From DATBFX01 sp034667245 (GTDB lineage: Bacteria > Chloroflexota > Chloroflexia > Thermomicrobiales > UBA6265): 12,483 nt of DNA. The stretch lies in assembly GCA_034667245.1 (NCBI GenBank), contig JAXDKI010000216.1:1-12483 (forward strand), written 5' to 3'. A program made the position numbers and the translations under genes. The notes under the pieces were generated by a model. It was given only the letters and a program-made list of their open reading frames with translations. It did not search any database and had not been told where the DNA came from. Numbering within the stretch: the first letter of the stretch is position 1; each line of letters begins with the position of its first letter. Below, in pieces: positions 1 to 7,672 of the stretch.

Positions 1-1
1 G

Positions 2-1969
2 GCCCTCAGCCCCGACCTCGACGTCGTCCTCGCCGACTACAACCTTCCCCAGTTCGACGCGCCGCGCGCACTCCAGCATCTCCGCGAATGCGGGTTCGAC
101 GTCCCGTTCATTGTCGTCTCCGGCACGATCGGCGAGGAGACGGCGGTGGCGATGATGCGCGACGGAGCGACCGACTTCTTGCTGAAGGATCGCCTTGGCC
201 GGTTGGGCGAGGCGGTCGGGGCGGCGATGGAGGGGCGGCGACTGCGGCGCGAAGCCGAACAGACCGCGACCGCACTACGCGCGAGCGAGGCCCGCTTCCG
301 AGCGCTGGTTCAGCACGCGCCCGACTTGATCGCGGTCATGCAGGCAGACGGCACGGTGCGGTACGCCAGCCCCTCGGTTGAGCGAATCCTCGGTGTCCCC
401 GCCGACGAATTGATCGGTACCGACGGGTTCGCAATGCTCCACGAGGGCGACGTGCAATGGATGCGGTCGACCGTCGCGGCGACGGCGGCGGCACCCGATG
501 GGTCGGCGACAGTTGAGGGACGACTTCAGCACCGGGACGGCTCCTGGCGCTGGATCGAGGCGATCACGACCAATCTCCTTGACGAGCCGAGCGTCGGCGG
601 GATCGTCGTCAACGCGCACGACATCACCGACCGAAAGCACTTCGAGGAGCAACTGACCCACCAGGCGTTCCATGATGCACTGACCGGATTGCCGAACCGG
701 GCCCTCTTCCTTGCCCGCCTCGACCACGCGTTTGAGCGAGCACGTCGGCAGGGGTCGACGCTTGCCGTCCTCGCGCTGAACCTGGACCGCCTCAAAGCGA
801 TCAACGACAGCCTGGGGCACCCCACCGGCGACGCGGTGCTGCGGGAAGTGGCCGAGCGGCTGACGCGGCATGTGCGAGAGGCCGATACGCTGGCCTATCT
901 TGGCGGAGACTGCTTCGCGATCCTGCTCGAAGACGTACCCGATGCGACCGAGGCGGTCCGCGTTGCCGACCGCCTTCTGGTGCAGCTGCAGCGACCGCTG
1001 CAAGCCGAAGGGCGCGATCTGGTGGTCGGCGCGACGATCGGCGTTGCCCTCGGCTCTCGGCCGGATCCCCCGGCCGATCATCTCCTGCGCGACGCAACGA
1101 CCGCGCTGTCCGAAGCCAAGGCTCGCAGGCCTGGTAGTTACATCGTCTTCGATGAGGGTCTGCATGCGCGTGCGGTCGCGCGCCTGGGGCTCGAGGGAGA
1201 GCTGCGGGGGGCGATCGAGCGTGAGGAACTCCGTCTCCACTACCAGCCCATCGTCGATCTGGCCAACGGCAGGATAACCGCCGTCGAGGCGCTGGTCCGC
1301 TGGGAGCATCCCAAGCGCGGGCTCCTCGCGCCAGGCGCCTTCCTCTCGCTGGCGGACGAGGCCGGGCTGACCGTGCCGATTGGGACCTGGGTACTGGAGG
1401 AGGCGTGTCGCCAGTTGTGCGAGTGGCAGCAGTCGACGCCTGCTCCCCCGGTCGACGGGATCCACGTCAACCTCGCCGCCGCGCAACTGCATCAAGCGGA
1501 CTTTGTCGGCTCCGTCGAACGCGTCCTTGAGAAGACCGGCCTAGTTCCGACGGCGCTCCGAATGGAGATCACCGAGCAAATCCTGGTCGAGGATCTGCGA
1601 GCGACGGCGCGGAGCCTCCGGGCGCTCCGCGACCTCGGCGTGCGATTGGCGATCGACGACTTCGGGGTCGGGTATTCGTCGTTGGGCTACCTGCGTGAAT
1701 TGGACGCCGACGTGCTGAAGATCGACCGCACGTTCGTGCGCGAACTCGGTCACGACGAAGCGAGCGCCAAGATCGTGCGCGCGGTCAGCGGTCTCGCGCA
1801 CGACTTCGGGATGCGGGTCACGGCCGAAGGGATCGAGACCGACGAGCAATGGTCGGCGGCGCGGACGGTCGGCTGCGATCTTGGACAGGGCTATCGCTTC
1901 GCGCGTCCGGTCTCGGCGGGGGACGTGGAAGCACTGTTGACGCAGCGCGCCGTCGGATCGAGAGCGTAG
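2..1969 (+). CDS. REC-PAS-GGDEF-EAL cyclic-di-GMP signalling protein, 5' end missing
   Basis: The reading frame is open from the first bases, so the gene starts upstream of the window; 655 codons are visible. Numbering from the first visible codon, residues 1-65 are the second half of a response-regulator receiver domain, with a likely phospho-acceptor Asp12 (LADYNLP), Ser40 (VVSGT) and Lys62 (LLKD). A PAS domain follows at about 95-215, ending in DITDRK. A GGDEF domain spans about 222-375 and an EAL domain about 390-650. The EAL half keeps EALVRW (429), MEITE, DDFG (552), KIDR and AEGIE, so it is probably an active cyclic-di-GMP phosphodiesterase. The GGDEF half is degenerate: GGDCF at 301, and NLD where DLD is usual near 260, so cyclase activity is doubtful. 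The protein is probably cytoplasmic because no membrane segment is visible. It responds to a histidine kinase and to whatever its PAS domain senses. The domain assignment is firm; the activity is inferred. Confidence 0.95.
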   Translation, partial: ALSPDLDVVLADYNLPQFDAPRALQHLRECGFDVPFIVVSGTIGEETAVAMMRDGATDFLLKDRLGRLGEAVGAAMEGRRLRREAEQTATALRASEARFRALVQHAPDLIAVMQADGTVRYASPSVERILGVPADELIGTDGFAMLHEGDVQWMRSTVAATAAAPDGSATVEGRLQHRDGSWRWIEAITTNLLDEPSVGGIVVNAHDITDRKHFEEQLTHQAFHDALTGLPNRALFLARLDHAFERARRQGSTLAVLALNLDRLKAINDSLGHPTGDAVLREVAERLTRHVREADTLAYLGGDCFAILLEDVPDATEAVRVADRLLVQLQRPLQAEGRDLVVGATIGVALGSRPDPPADHLLRDATTALSEAKARRPGSYIVFDEGLHARAVARLGLEGELRGAIEREELRLHYQPIVDLANGRITAVEALVRWEHPKRGLLAPGAFLSLADEAGLTVPIGTWVLEEACRQLCEWQQSTPAPPVDGIHVNLAAAQLHQADFVGSVERVLEKTGLVPTALRMEITEQILVEDLRATARSLRALRDLGVRLAIDDFGVGYSSLGYLRELDADVLKIDRTFVRELGHDEASAKIVRAVSGLAHDFGMRVTAEGIETDEQWSAARTVGCDLGQGYRFARPVSAGDVEALLTQRAVGSRA

Positions 1970-2016
1970 GGCCGTCGAACCGGAGCTTCCGAACCGGTCG
2001 GATTACCGTTGCTCGT

Positions 2017-3120
2017 TCAGGCGTTCCCGCCGTTGCCGTTCATTCCCGCGAGGATGATCTCCCGCACCAGAGCGATGTCGGCGACGGCGTCGCGGCCGGG
2101 GGTCAGGAGCGGTACGCCGTTGAGGATGCAGTCCCGGAGGTGGAGCAACTCGAGCCTGAACGGGTTCTCGTGCCAGGAGAGCTCCTTGCGACGGGGATGA
2201 CCGTCAGACTCCATCCCGTGCAGGGTGACGGTCGAGGGGAGACCGATCGAGAAACCGGTCGGGAAGGAGACGATCACCCGCTCGCGGGAGCCGTAGACCT
2301 CCAGCGTCTCCTCGAAGATCTGGAGTTCGGGGAGATCGACCCAACTGGCGACGGCGCGGAAGCCGGCCGGATATTCGAGAACGGTCGTGATGCAGGTGCC
2401 GTTCTGCCAGAGGTCGGTGCTGACGACGCGAGAGGGCGGTCCGAAGAGCCCGCTCAGATTCCCGAGGTCGTGGATCATGCTGTAGAGCACGAAGAAGAAG
2501 GCGGTCCTGACCTCGGACGGCAGACGGTCGGCAGGCAGCCCGAGCGCCGCTGCGATACGGCCACTCTCGTTGGCCGCGATCGCCTCCGGCGAAGAGGGTG
2601 GCAGATCGTCCGGTCGATAGAGGCGGAACTCGGCGAGGTGGAGCCGGTTGTCCGGATGGAGGTGGTTGACCTGGACGAAGCGAACGTCGGACATCTCCCT
2701 GACGCGATCGGCGGCGTACCGGTACGCCGGGTCGTGCCGCTTCATGTAGCCGACCATCAGGACAATGCCGTTCCGCTCCGCGGCGGCCACCATCGCCTCG
2801 GCCTCGGCAACGGTCGTCGCCATCGGTTTCTCGACAAGAACGTGCTTGCCCGCCTCCGCGGCGGCAATCGCCGGCGGGGTATGGGAGCCCGTGTTGCAAA
2901 CGACGACGGCATCGAGGTCACTCGCGACGAGGTCGTAGTAGTCGGTGAATCGCCGCTCGGGCGGCACGCCGTATTCGTCGCCGAGGCGATCCATCACACT
3001 TCGGGAGAGATCGCAAAGCCCCCAGATCGCGAAGTCGTCGCCCAGTTCCCGAAGGAGCGGCAGGTATTGGATCTGCGCGATGGCGCCGCAGCCGACGATA
3101 CCGATCTTGAGTCGGGTCAC
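2017..3120 (-). CDS. Gfo/Idh/MocA family NAD(P)-dependent oxidoreductase
   Basis: This 367-residue protein begins with a Rossmann dinucleotide-binding motif, GIVGCGAIAQ (about residues 7-16). It carries the family's hallmark EKP motif at residues 97-99, whose Lys helps position substrate and cofactor. A later HDLG segment, within a conserved-looking MIHDLG stretch, probably contributes catalytic residues. Family members oxidise or reduce sugars, inositols and related polyols in the cytoplasm; the substrate is not readable here. I chose the GTG start at 3120 because GAGAGGAAGG lies directly upstream and the next codons lead straight into the Rossmann strand. An upstream in-frame ATG at 3159 would add a 13-residue tail of no recognisable character. 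The gene converges with the signalling gene (47-bp gap) and follows the XRE gene on the same strand after 155 bp. Link to the transporter genes is by proximity only. Confidence 0.93.
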   Translation of the reverse strand: MTRLKIGIVGCGAIAQIQYLPLLRELGDDFAIWGLCDLSRSVMDRLGDEYGVPPERRFTDYYDLVASDLDAVVVCNTGSHTPPAIAAAEAGKHVLVEKPMATTVAEAEAMVAAAERNGIVLMVGYMKRHDPAYRYAADRVREMSDVRFVQVNHLHPDNRLHLAEFRLYRPDDLPPSSPEAIAANESGRIAAALGLPADRLPSEVRTAFFFVLYSMIHDLGNLSGLFGPPSRVVSTDLWQNGTCITTVLEYPAGFRAVASWVDLPELQIFEETLEVYGSRERVIVSFPTGFSIGLPSTVTLHGMESDGHPRRKELSWHENPFRLELLHLRDCILNGVPLLTPGRDAVADIALVREIILAGMNGNGGNA

Positions 3121-3157
3121 GTTCCTTCCTCTCGTTGATTCCACGCAGGCGACGTGC

Positions 3158-3187
3158 ACCGTGGCATGGTCGGCAGGCTACCACGGT
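3158..3187. repeat. Inverted repeat upstream of the oxidoreductase
   Basis: ACCGTGG (3158-3164) is matched by CCACGGT (3181-3187) across a 16-bp spacer. It lies 38 bp or more upstream of the GTG start of the oxidoreductase, on the side a regulator would use. It could be an operator or a weak leader hairpin. A 7-bp arm can arise by chance in GC-rich DNA, so this is only a candidate. Confidence 0.25.
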
Positions 3188-3275
3188 CACCGGTGCGGTC
3201 GGCTCGCCCCTAGGGCAGAGGGGTCAAAATAACAGCAATCGCGAGTGTCCTACAGCCCAGTCGTCACAGCCCCAG

Positions 3276-3593
3276 CTAGCGATGCGTCAATGGTGGCGTC
3301 GAAGTCGGCTCCTCGAAACTCATCCGCAACCGCGTGCCGGTTGCTCGTGCGAAGCGTTCAAGCGTCCGGGTGGACGGCATGGTCCGTCCACTTTCGAGGC
3401 GGGCGATTGTCGCCTGTATGGTGCCCATTGCCTGCGCCACTTGTGCTTGTGTCATCTTTGCCCTGGCCCGCGCTTCGATCAGGGCGGAAGCGAGCGCAAA
3501 CTCCTCTTCCAACGCTTCGGACGCGGACCGAAATTCGGGGTCCTTCATCCATTCCTTCGCGACGTCCTCGATGGGAATCCCTTGTCGGGTCAT
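3276..3593 (-). CDS. XRE-family HTH protein, HigA-type antitoxin-like, no intact toxin partner
   Basis: This 105-residue protein has an acidic N-terminal helix (residues 16-36) followed by a Cro/C1-type helix-turn-helix at about 37-91. The segment MTQAQVAQAMG, then QATIARLESGR, then STRTLERFARATG is characteristic of HTH antitoxins of the HigA/RelB-associated group, which repress their own promoter and neutralise a RelE/HigB-type toxin. The ATG at 3593 is preceded by GAGAGGG at good spacing. In this family the toxin gene normally lies just upstream and ends at the antitoxin start; here that place holds only a short scrap (3595-3648) and then the leader of a binding-protein gene. The gene may therefore be a solitary antitoxin or a domesticated regulator. 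An ordinary XRE regulator of the neighbouring transport genes is the main alternative. Confidence 0.85.
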   Translation of the reverse strand: MTRQGIPIEDVAKEWMKDPEFRSASEALEEEFALASALIEARARAKMTQAQVAQAMGTIQATIARLESGRTMPSTRTLERFARATGTRLRMSFEEPTSTPPLTHR

Positions 3594-3594
3594 A

Positions 3595-3648
3595 TCACCC
3601 TCTCACCCGCTTCAGGGCTAGTTCGATCCCGCACGTGAATGTAGTCAC
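3595..3648 (-). pseudogene. Possible 3' remnant of a HigB/RelE-type toxin gene (or a short leader peptide)
   Basis: A 17-codon frame opens at a GTG (3648-3646), has AAGGAG just upstream, and stops at TGA 3597-3595, one base before the antitoxin ATG. Its C-terminal end, GIELALKRVRG, resembles the closing helix of Gp49/HigB-type toxins, which often end in an E-I-[ED]-L-A-x-[KR]-R pattern. An in-frame TAA lies immediately upstream and no KKT/KKS-x-KTP toxin motif was found further up, so no functional toxin is encoded. The match is short and recalled rather than searched. A translated leader peptide coupling into the antitoxin gene is an equally valid reading. Confidence 0.3.
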
Positions 3649-3658
3649 GGCTCCTTAC

Positions 3659-3668
3659 GTTCGCGAAC
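3659..3668. promoter_or_regulatory. Palindrome GTTCGCGAAC, candidate operator between divergent genes
   Basis: A perfect 10-bp palindrome lies in the 134-bp gap between the minus-strand XRE gene and the plus-strand binding-protein gene. It is 60 bp upstream of the binding-protein ATG and 66 bp upstream of the XRE ATG. HTH antitoxins usually bind palindromes in their own promoters, so this is a reasonable autoregulatory site that could also control the transporter gene. A weak plus-strand -10-like TATGCT follows at 3676-3681, without a convincing -35. Confidence 0.3.
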
Positions 3669-3727
3669 TGTCCACTATGCTATCGTGGCTACGCCATCAT
3701 GCCGGTCGATCGGAAGGAGAAGGCTCG

Positions 3728-5092
3728 ATGCCACGTACGCTACCCGCGCCGTTTCGTCCCCGTCGCTGGTCGCGCGTCGTGCTGGTGGTACTGGTCATCA
3801 CGTCCACGATTTTCTCGCTTGTTGGCGTTCGCGGCTCGTCGGCGCAAGACCGACAGACCGTGAGCTTCGCCTTCTGGGGGGACCCGGCTGAGCAGAAGGC
3901 GTACGAGCAGGTGGTCGCGGAGTTCGAGGCGGCGAATCCGACGATCGCCGTCGAGATGATCTATACGCCGGGGCAGAGCGACTACACCAAAAAAATCGCG
4001 ACCTCCTTCGCCGGCGGCGCGCCGCCGGACCTCTTCCTGATCAACTACCGCAGCTTCGGGCAGTACGCCGCCCGCGACGCCCTCCACCCGATCGCTGAGT
4101 ACTTGAGCGCGAGTCCGGCGATTCGCGTCGAGGACTACTACCAGACTCCGCTCGAGGCGTTCCAATACCGCGGGGAAAGCCAGACCTGCATGCCGCAGAA
4201 CGCCTCGAGTCTGGTCGTCTACTACAACGTCGACCTCTTCCGGCAGAACCACGTCGCGCTCCCGCACGCTGAGTGGACCTGGGACCAGTTCGTGGCCACG
4301 GCGAAGGCGTTGACCCAGGACACGGACGGCGACGGTCAGACGGACCAATATGGAGTCGTCGTCGATCCCCAGATGTACCGCTTCGTTTCGTTCATCTGGA
4401 GCAACGGCGGCGAGATCGTCGACAACGTCGACAATCCGACGACGTTGACGCTCGACACACCCGAAGCGCTGGAGGCGATCGAGGACTTCGTGCACCTCGG
4501 CGTCAGCGGCGCGGGCGTCGTCCCGTCCGAGGCCGAGGTTCAGGCCGAGGACGATCAGGCCCGGTTCATGCGCGGCGGTGCGGCGATGTACCTGCAAAGC
4601 CGACGCGAGGTGCCGACGCTGCGTGAGATCGAGGGGTTCACCTGGGACGTCGCACCGCTGCCGGTCCAAGCCGTCCCGGCGACCGTGCTCCACAGCGATG
4701 CCTTCTGCATGGCGGAGGCGACCACCCACAAGGACGCCGCCTGGAAGTTCGTCGAGTTCGCGGTCGGGCAGCGCGGACAGACGATCCTCGCCGCAACCGG
4801 TCGCATCGTTCCCATCCTCAAGAGCGTCGCCCAATCGGACGCCTTCCTAAAGGGAACACTCGACGGTGCGGCGAGCGCACTTCCGCCCGCGAGCAGCCAG
4901 GTCTTCCTCGACAACCTGGCGTACGTCCACCGGCTGCCGTCGGTCTCGACCTGGCCCGAAGTCGAGGACGCCTTCAACGTCGAGTTCAGGAACGCCTTCT
5001 ACCAGCGAATCGACATCCCTGAGGCGATCGAGCGCGCGACCGCCGCGAGTCGCGACGCGTTCAAGCGGGCGCAGGACGAAGAGTCATCGTAG
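3728..5092 (+). CDS. ABC transporter extracellular solute-binding protein, family 1 (first of a tandem pair)
   Basis: This 454-residue protein captures a substrate outside the membrane and delivers it to ABC permeases of the CUT1 (sugar uptake) type. An N-terminal signal peptide has arginines at 10-16, a hydrophobic core at 17-34 and a likely Sec cleavage site after SSA (residue 39); there is no lipobox Cys. The mature part starts with TVSFAFWG and E-x-x-NPTIAVE, the usual first strand and helix of family 1. It has PQNASSLVVYYN (156-167), an acidic DTDGDGQTDQYG loop (198-209) and VLHSDAFCMA (320-329). Cys154 and Cys327 are the only cysteines. The ATG at 3728 is preceded by GGAAGGAG at 3711-3718. 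It is paralogous to the next gene. The matching permeases are on the other strand further on. The substrate is unknown. Confidence 0.93.
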   Translation: MPRTLPAPFRPRRWSRVVLVVLVITSTIFSLVGVRGSSAQDRQTVSFAFWGDPAEQKAYEQVVAEFEAANPTIAVEMIYTPGQSDYTKKIATSFAGGAPPDLFLINYRSFGQYAARDALHPIAEYLSASPAIRVEDYYQTPLEAFQYRGESQTCMPQNASSLVVYYNVDLFRQNHVALPHAEWTWDQFVATAKALTQDTDGDGQTDQYGVVVDPQMYRFVSFIWSNGGEIVDNVDNPTTLTLDTPEALEAIEDFVHLGVSGAGVVPSEAEVQAEDDQARFMRGGAAMYLQSRREVPTLREIEGFTWDVAPLPVQAVPATVLHSDAFCMAEATTHKDAAWKFVEFAVGQRGQTILAATGRIVPILKSVAQSDAFLKGTLDGAASALPPASSQVFLDNLAYVHRLPSVSTWPEVEDAFNVEFRNAFYQRIDIPEAIERATAASRDAFKRAQDEESS

Positions 5093-5365
5093 ACGGAGAG
5101 CCGAGTTCGCCGCGGAGTTGAGCGCACCCGAGCGCCTTCCCGGACTTGACGCACGTGCCCGGCACCCCAAGCAGCGTCCCGTCGAATGGGGCACAATAGA
5201 TCGCGGCCTCGGTCGGTCGTGACCCTGCCAGCGGCGACGCGCGAGAGGACGAAGTCGCCCACGCAGCAAATCGATCGCACCGGCAGTATCCCGAATCGCC
5301 GGCGCCTGTTGAGGCCGAAGACCAACTCCGTCGCGTGTTCGCGTGAGACATCGGGAGGAACGGAC
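5093..5365 (+). other. Intergenic region between the two binding-protein genes
   Basis: These 273 bp contain no gene I can support. A plus-strand open frame crosses it but has no coding character until the second binding-protein start. TTGACG at 5146-5151 resembles a -35 box and CACAAT at 5192-5197 a -10 box, but their spacing (40 bp) does not fit, so no promoter is called. No terminator-like stem followed by a T-run was seen. The length suggests the second receptor could have its own promoter rather than relying on read-through. Confidence 0.5.
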
Positions 5366-6802
5366 ATGGCGTCGTTTCAGTCGACGGCCCGGATCGGCCG
5401 CCGCGCCCTCATCGGGGCGGCTTCCGCGCTCGCTGCCTTTGGCGGGCGGGCAAAGACGGAGGCGCGAACGACGCGCACCGTTCGTTTCGCGTTTTTCGGC
5501 ACCGACTCCGAGCAGCAGGCCTACCGGCGTCTGATTGCCGCGTTCCACGAGATCCATTCCGACATCACGGTCGAGCAGATCGGGATGGGCTCGGGCGATC
5601 CCTCCATTGCGATGGGGAGGGCGACGGGCAGCCCGTACCAGCCGTGGCTGGAGACGGCTTTCGTCGGGAACATGCCGCCCGACGTCTTCATCCTCGCCTA
5701 TCAGCGCTTCCGCTCCTTCGCGGCCCGGGGTATCGTGGAGCCGCTCGGACCGTACCTGCGCTCGAGCAAGATCCTCCGCGCCGACGACTTCTACCCTGCC
5801 GCGCTCGATGCCTTCCGCTACGAAGGCTTTGCGGACGACGGACTGGGCGGCATTCCGCAAAATGCCTCGAGTCTCGCGGTCTACTACAACCTCGACGTGT
5901 TCGAAGAGTTCGGCGTCTCGGTGCCGGAGGACGGCTGGGACTGGTCGACGTTCGCCTCGGCCGCGGCGCGACTGACCGTCGACCGCGACGGCGACGGTCG
6001 GATCGGCGTCTATGGACTGGTGCTCGATCCCACGATCTCGCGTTACGCCGCCTTCGTCTGGGGTGCGGGCGGCGACTTCGTCGACGACCCGAACCGCCCG
6101 AGCCGCCTCGTCCTCGATACCAAGGAGGCTCAGGCGGGGCTCAGCTGGCTGGCATCGCTCGGTCCGGCCGGGATGAAGGTGACCCCGCCCGAGGTCGAGT
6201 CGCGCCGGATCACCGATCTTGTCCGCTTCTGCTCCGGCCACGCAGCGATGATGATCCACAGCCGGCGGGTCGTGCCGGCGCTGCGCGAGGTTCCCGGTCT
6301 GCGCTGGAACGCGGCGCCGTTGCCGATCGGCGCGGTCCCGGCCAACGTCCTCCACAGCGACGCCTTTTGCATGGCGGCCGGCGCCAAAGACAAAGAGGCG
6401 GCCTGGACGTTCATCGAGTTCGCCGTCGGACCGGTTGGGCAATCGATCCTGGCCGAGACCGGTCGCACGGTGCCGTCGCTGCGCTCCGTGGCCGAATCGG
6501 ACTCCTTCATGAAGGGAACCTCGTTCGCCGGGGCGTTGGGCCTACAGCAGGCGGCCATCGCGCCCGCGAACAACCAGACCTTCGTCGACAACATCGCGAT
6601 CGCGCGCCGGCTGCCGACGATCACGACGCTGCCCGCCGTCGAGGCGAGTTTCAACCAGGCCTTCAAGCAGGCCTTCTACGTCGACGCCAACGTGACGACC
6701 GCGGTCACCAACTTCTTCAACGCGAGCCACGGCGTACTCGGCGACCACCTCAGCGTTCCCCGCTACGTCATGATGGAGTCGGAGAGCGCGATGGAGGAGT
6801 AG
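5366..6802 (+). CDS. ABC transporter extracellular solute-binding protein, family 1 (second of a tandem pair, Tat-like signal)
   Basis: This 478-residue paralogue of the preceding protein shares blocks in the same order: TVRFAFFG, PQNASSLAVYYN (164-175), DRDGDGRIGVYG, VLHSDAFCMA (328-337), EFAVG-x-x-GQSILAETGR. Its N-terminus differs: a twin arginine at 12-13 (IGRRALIG) followed by a hydrophobic stretch to about 27 looks like a Tat signal, though the full consensus is not met. An extra segment of about 20 residues (near 76-95) is absent from the first copy. The cysteines are at 289 and 335, only the latter shared. The ATG at 5366 has GGGAGGA at 5353-5359. The stop codon lies 3 bp from the stop of the convergent permease gene. 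It is probably a receptor for the same channel with a different or overlapping ligand. Confidence 0.92.
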   Translation: MASFQSTARIGRRALIGAASALAAFGGRAKTEARTTRTVRFAFFGTDSEQQAYRRLIAAFHEIHSDITVEQIGMGSGDPSIAMGRATGSPYQPWLETAFVGNMPPDVFILAYQRFRSFAARGIVEPLGPYLRSSKILRADDFYPAALDAFRYEGFADDGLGGIPQNASSLAVYYNLDVFEEFGVSVPEDGWDWSTFASAAARLTVDRDGDGRIGVYGLVLDPTISRYAAFVWGAGGDFVDDPNRPSRLVLDTKEAQAGLSWLASLGPAGMKVTPPEVESRRITDLVRFCSGHAAMMIHSRRVVPALREVPGLRWNAAPLPIGAVPANVLHSDAFCMAAGAKDKEAAWTFIEFAVGPVGQSILAETGRTVPSLRSVAESDSFMKGTSFAGALGLQQAAIAPANNQTFVDNIAIARRLPTITTLPAVEASFNQAFKQAFYVDANVTTAVTNFFNASHGVLGDHLSVPRYVMMESESAMEE

Positions 6803-6805
6803 GGG

Positions 6806-7672
6806 CTAACGTCCGAACCAACCGCCTCCTCGGTACTCCTGTGACAACGCCCGCTGAGCGACGATGAAGAGCACGACGACCGGGGCCGTCACCATGACGG
6901 CCCCGGCCGTCAGAATGGGCCAGTTCGTGCGGTCGAGCTGCAGCAGGGCGTGGAGCCCGAGTGGCAGCGTCATCTTCGACGTCGATTGGATGTAGAAGAG
7001 CGGCTCGTTGAAGCTACTCCAGTAATAGACGAACGTGAGCACGGCGACCGCGACGGTCGTCGGGCGCGCCAGCGGCAGCGCGATCCCTGCCCAAATCCGG
7101 AAGGCACCGGCGCCCTCGAGACGGGCAGCCTCGTAAACCTCGCCCGGCACCCGGACGAACGTCCACAGGAAAAGCATGACGTAGAAGGGCGACGTTCCCA
7201 TCAGTGCGGGCACGACCAGCGCTGCCCGGTGGTCGATCAGCCCGACCTCCTTGATGAGGATGAACCGCGGCAACCAGACCGCCGCCAACGGCACCATCAG
7301 GGTCGCAAACGAGAGCACCGTCAGCCGCAAGCGCCACCGCTGCGAGATCTGGGAGAGGGCGAAGCCCGCCCACGAGGCGGTGACGACGGTCAACGGGACG
7401 GCCGAGAGGGCGACCAGCAGCGAGTTGGCGGCGAACCGCGCGAAGTCGATCAGGTCGAACACCTTGGGATAGTTGCCCCAGGCGATCGGTTGAGGAATCC
7501 AGTCGATCGAGCGCGGCAACGGCTGACCCGCCTGGCGGAGCGAGGTGGTGACCATCCAGACGAGCGGAAGGAGGAAAAGGGTCGCGACGGCGATCAGGAC
7601 AAGGTGCCGCATGATGAGACCGAGTCGAGGCCCTCGCTCAGTAGGTGGCCGGGGGAGAGTATCAGTCGACAT
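6806..7672 (-). CDS. ABC transporter permease, MalG/UgpE type
   Basis: This 288-residue inner-membrane protein has about six hydrophobic segments (near 22-44, 82-108, 115-140, 149-172, 202-222 and 252-273). The cytoplasmic EAA loop, EAARLEGAGAFRIWAGIALP (181-200), docks onto the ABC ATPase and matches the consensus EAA-x3-G-x9-[IL]-x-LP well. It forms a heterodimeric channel with the upstream permease, whose gene end it overlaps by 11 bp, indicating translational coupling. No strong Shine-Dalgarno site precedes the ATG at 7672, which fits coupled initiation. The gene ends tail to tail with the second binding-protein gene. Confidence 0.95.
   Translation of the reverse strand: MSTDTLPRPPTERGPRLGLIMRHLVLIAVATLFLLPLVWMVTTSLRQAGQPLPRSIDWIPQPIAWGNYPKVFDLIDFARFAANSLLVALSAVPLTVVTASWAGFALSQISQRWRLRLTVLSFATLMVPLAAVWLPRFILIKEVGLIDHRAALVVPALMGTSPFYVMLFLWTFVRVPGEVYEAARLEGAGAFRIWAGIALPLARPTTVAVAVLTFVYYWSSFNEPLFYIQSTSKMTLPLGLHALLQLDRTNWPILTAGAVMVTAPVVVLFIVAQRALSQEYRGGGWFGR

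Noticed and set aside
275..1495. Long minus-strand open frame opposite the signalling gene
   Set aside because: Antisense shadow of a gene with clear REC, PAS, GGDEF and EAL motifs; it has no recognisable domain and is rich in arginine and proline, as expected from GC-rich antisense frames.
1849..3138. Long plus-strand open frame opposite the oxidoreductase
   Set aside because: The minus strand encodes a convincing Gfo/Idh/MocA protein with Rossmann and EKP motifs; the plus-strand product has no family features.
3195..3235. Stem CCCCT/AGGGG near 3209-3225 as a terminator
   Set aside because: The stem is short and no T-run follows in either direction (TCAAAATAA on the plus strand, CGAGCC on the minus strand).
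3600..3680. Second minus-strand frame reading DYIHVRDRTSPEAGERVI as a ParE-type toxin fragment
   Set aside because: It is about 27 codons between stops and superficially resembles a ParE N-terminal helix, but it has no start context and would place a toxin N-terminus where a C-terminus is expected; noted only as an alternative to the 17-codon scrap.
3245..3727. Upstream extension of the first binding-protein gene
   Set aside because: The frame is open, but the extension runs antisense to the XRE gene, and the ATG at 3728 has a strong ribosome binding site and leads directly into a signal peptide.
3989..3995. Run of seven A residues as a possible slippage site
   Set aside because: It simply encodes two Lys codons and an Ile; the frame is needed on both sides and nothing suggests a productive alternative frame.
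4011..4028. 18-bp perfect palindrome CCGGCGGCGCGCCGCCGG inside the first binding-protein gene
   Set aside because: It encodes Ala-Gly-Gly-Ala-Pro-Pro within a normal family stretch; GC-ending codons for these residues produce such palindromes without selection for DNA structure.
3631..5158. GCACGTG occurring upstream of both binding-protein genes (3631-3637 and 5151-5157) as a shared operator
   Set aside because: A 7-mer shared twice in GC-rich DNA is expected by chance, and its distance from each start differs widely.
5084..6442. Long minus-strand open frame opposite the second binding-protein gene
   Set aside because: Arginine-rich shadow of a well-supported solute-binding protein.
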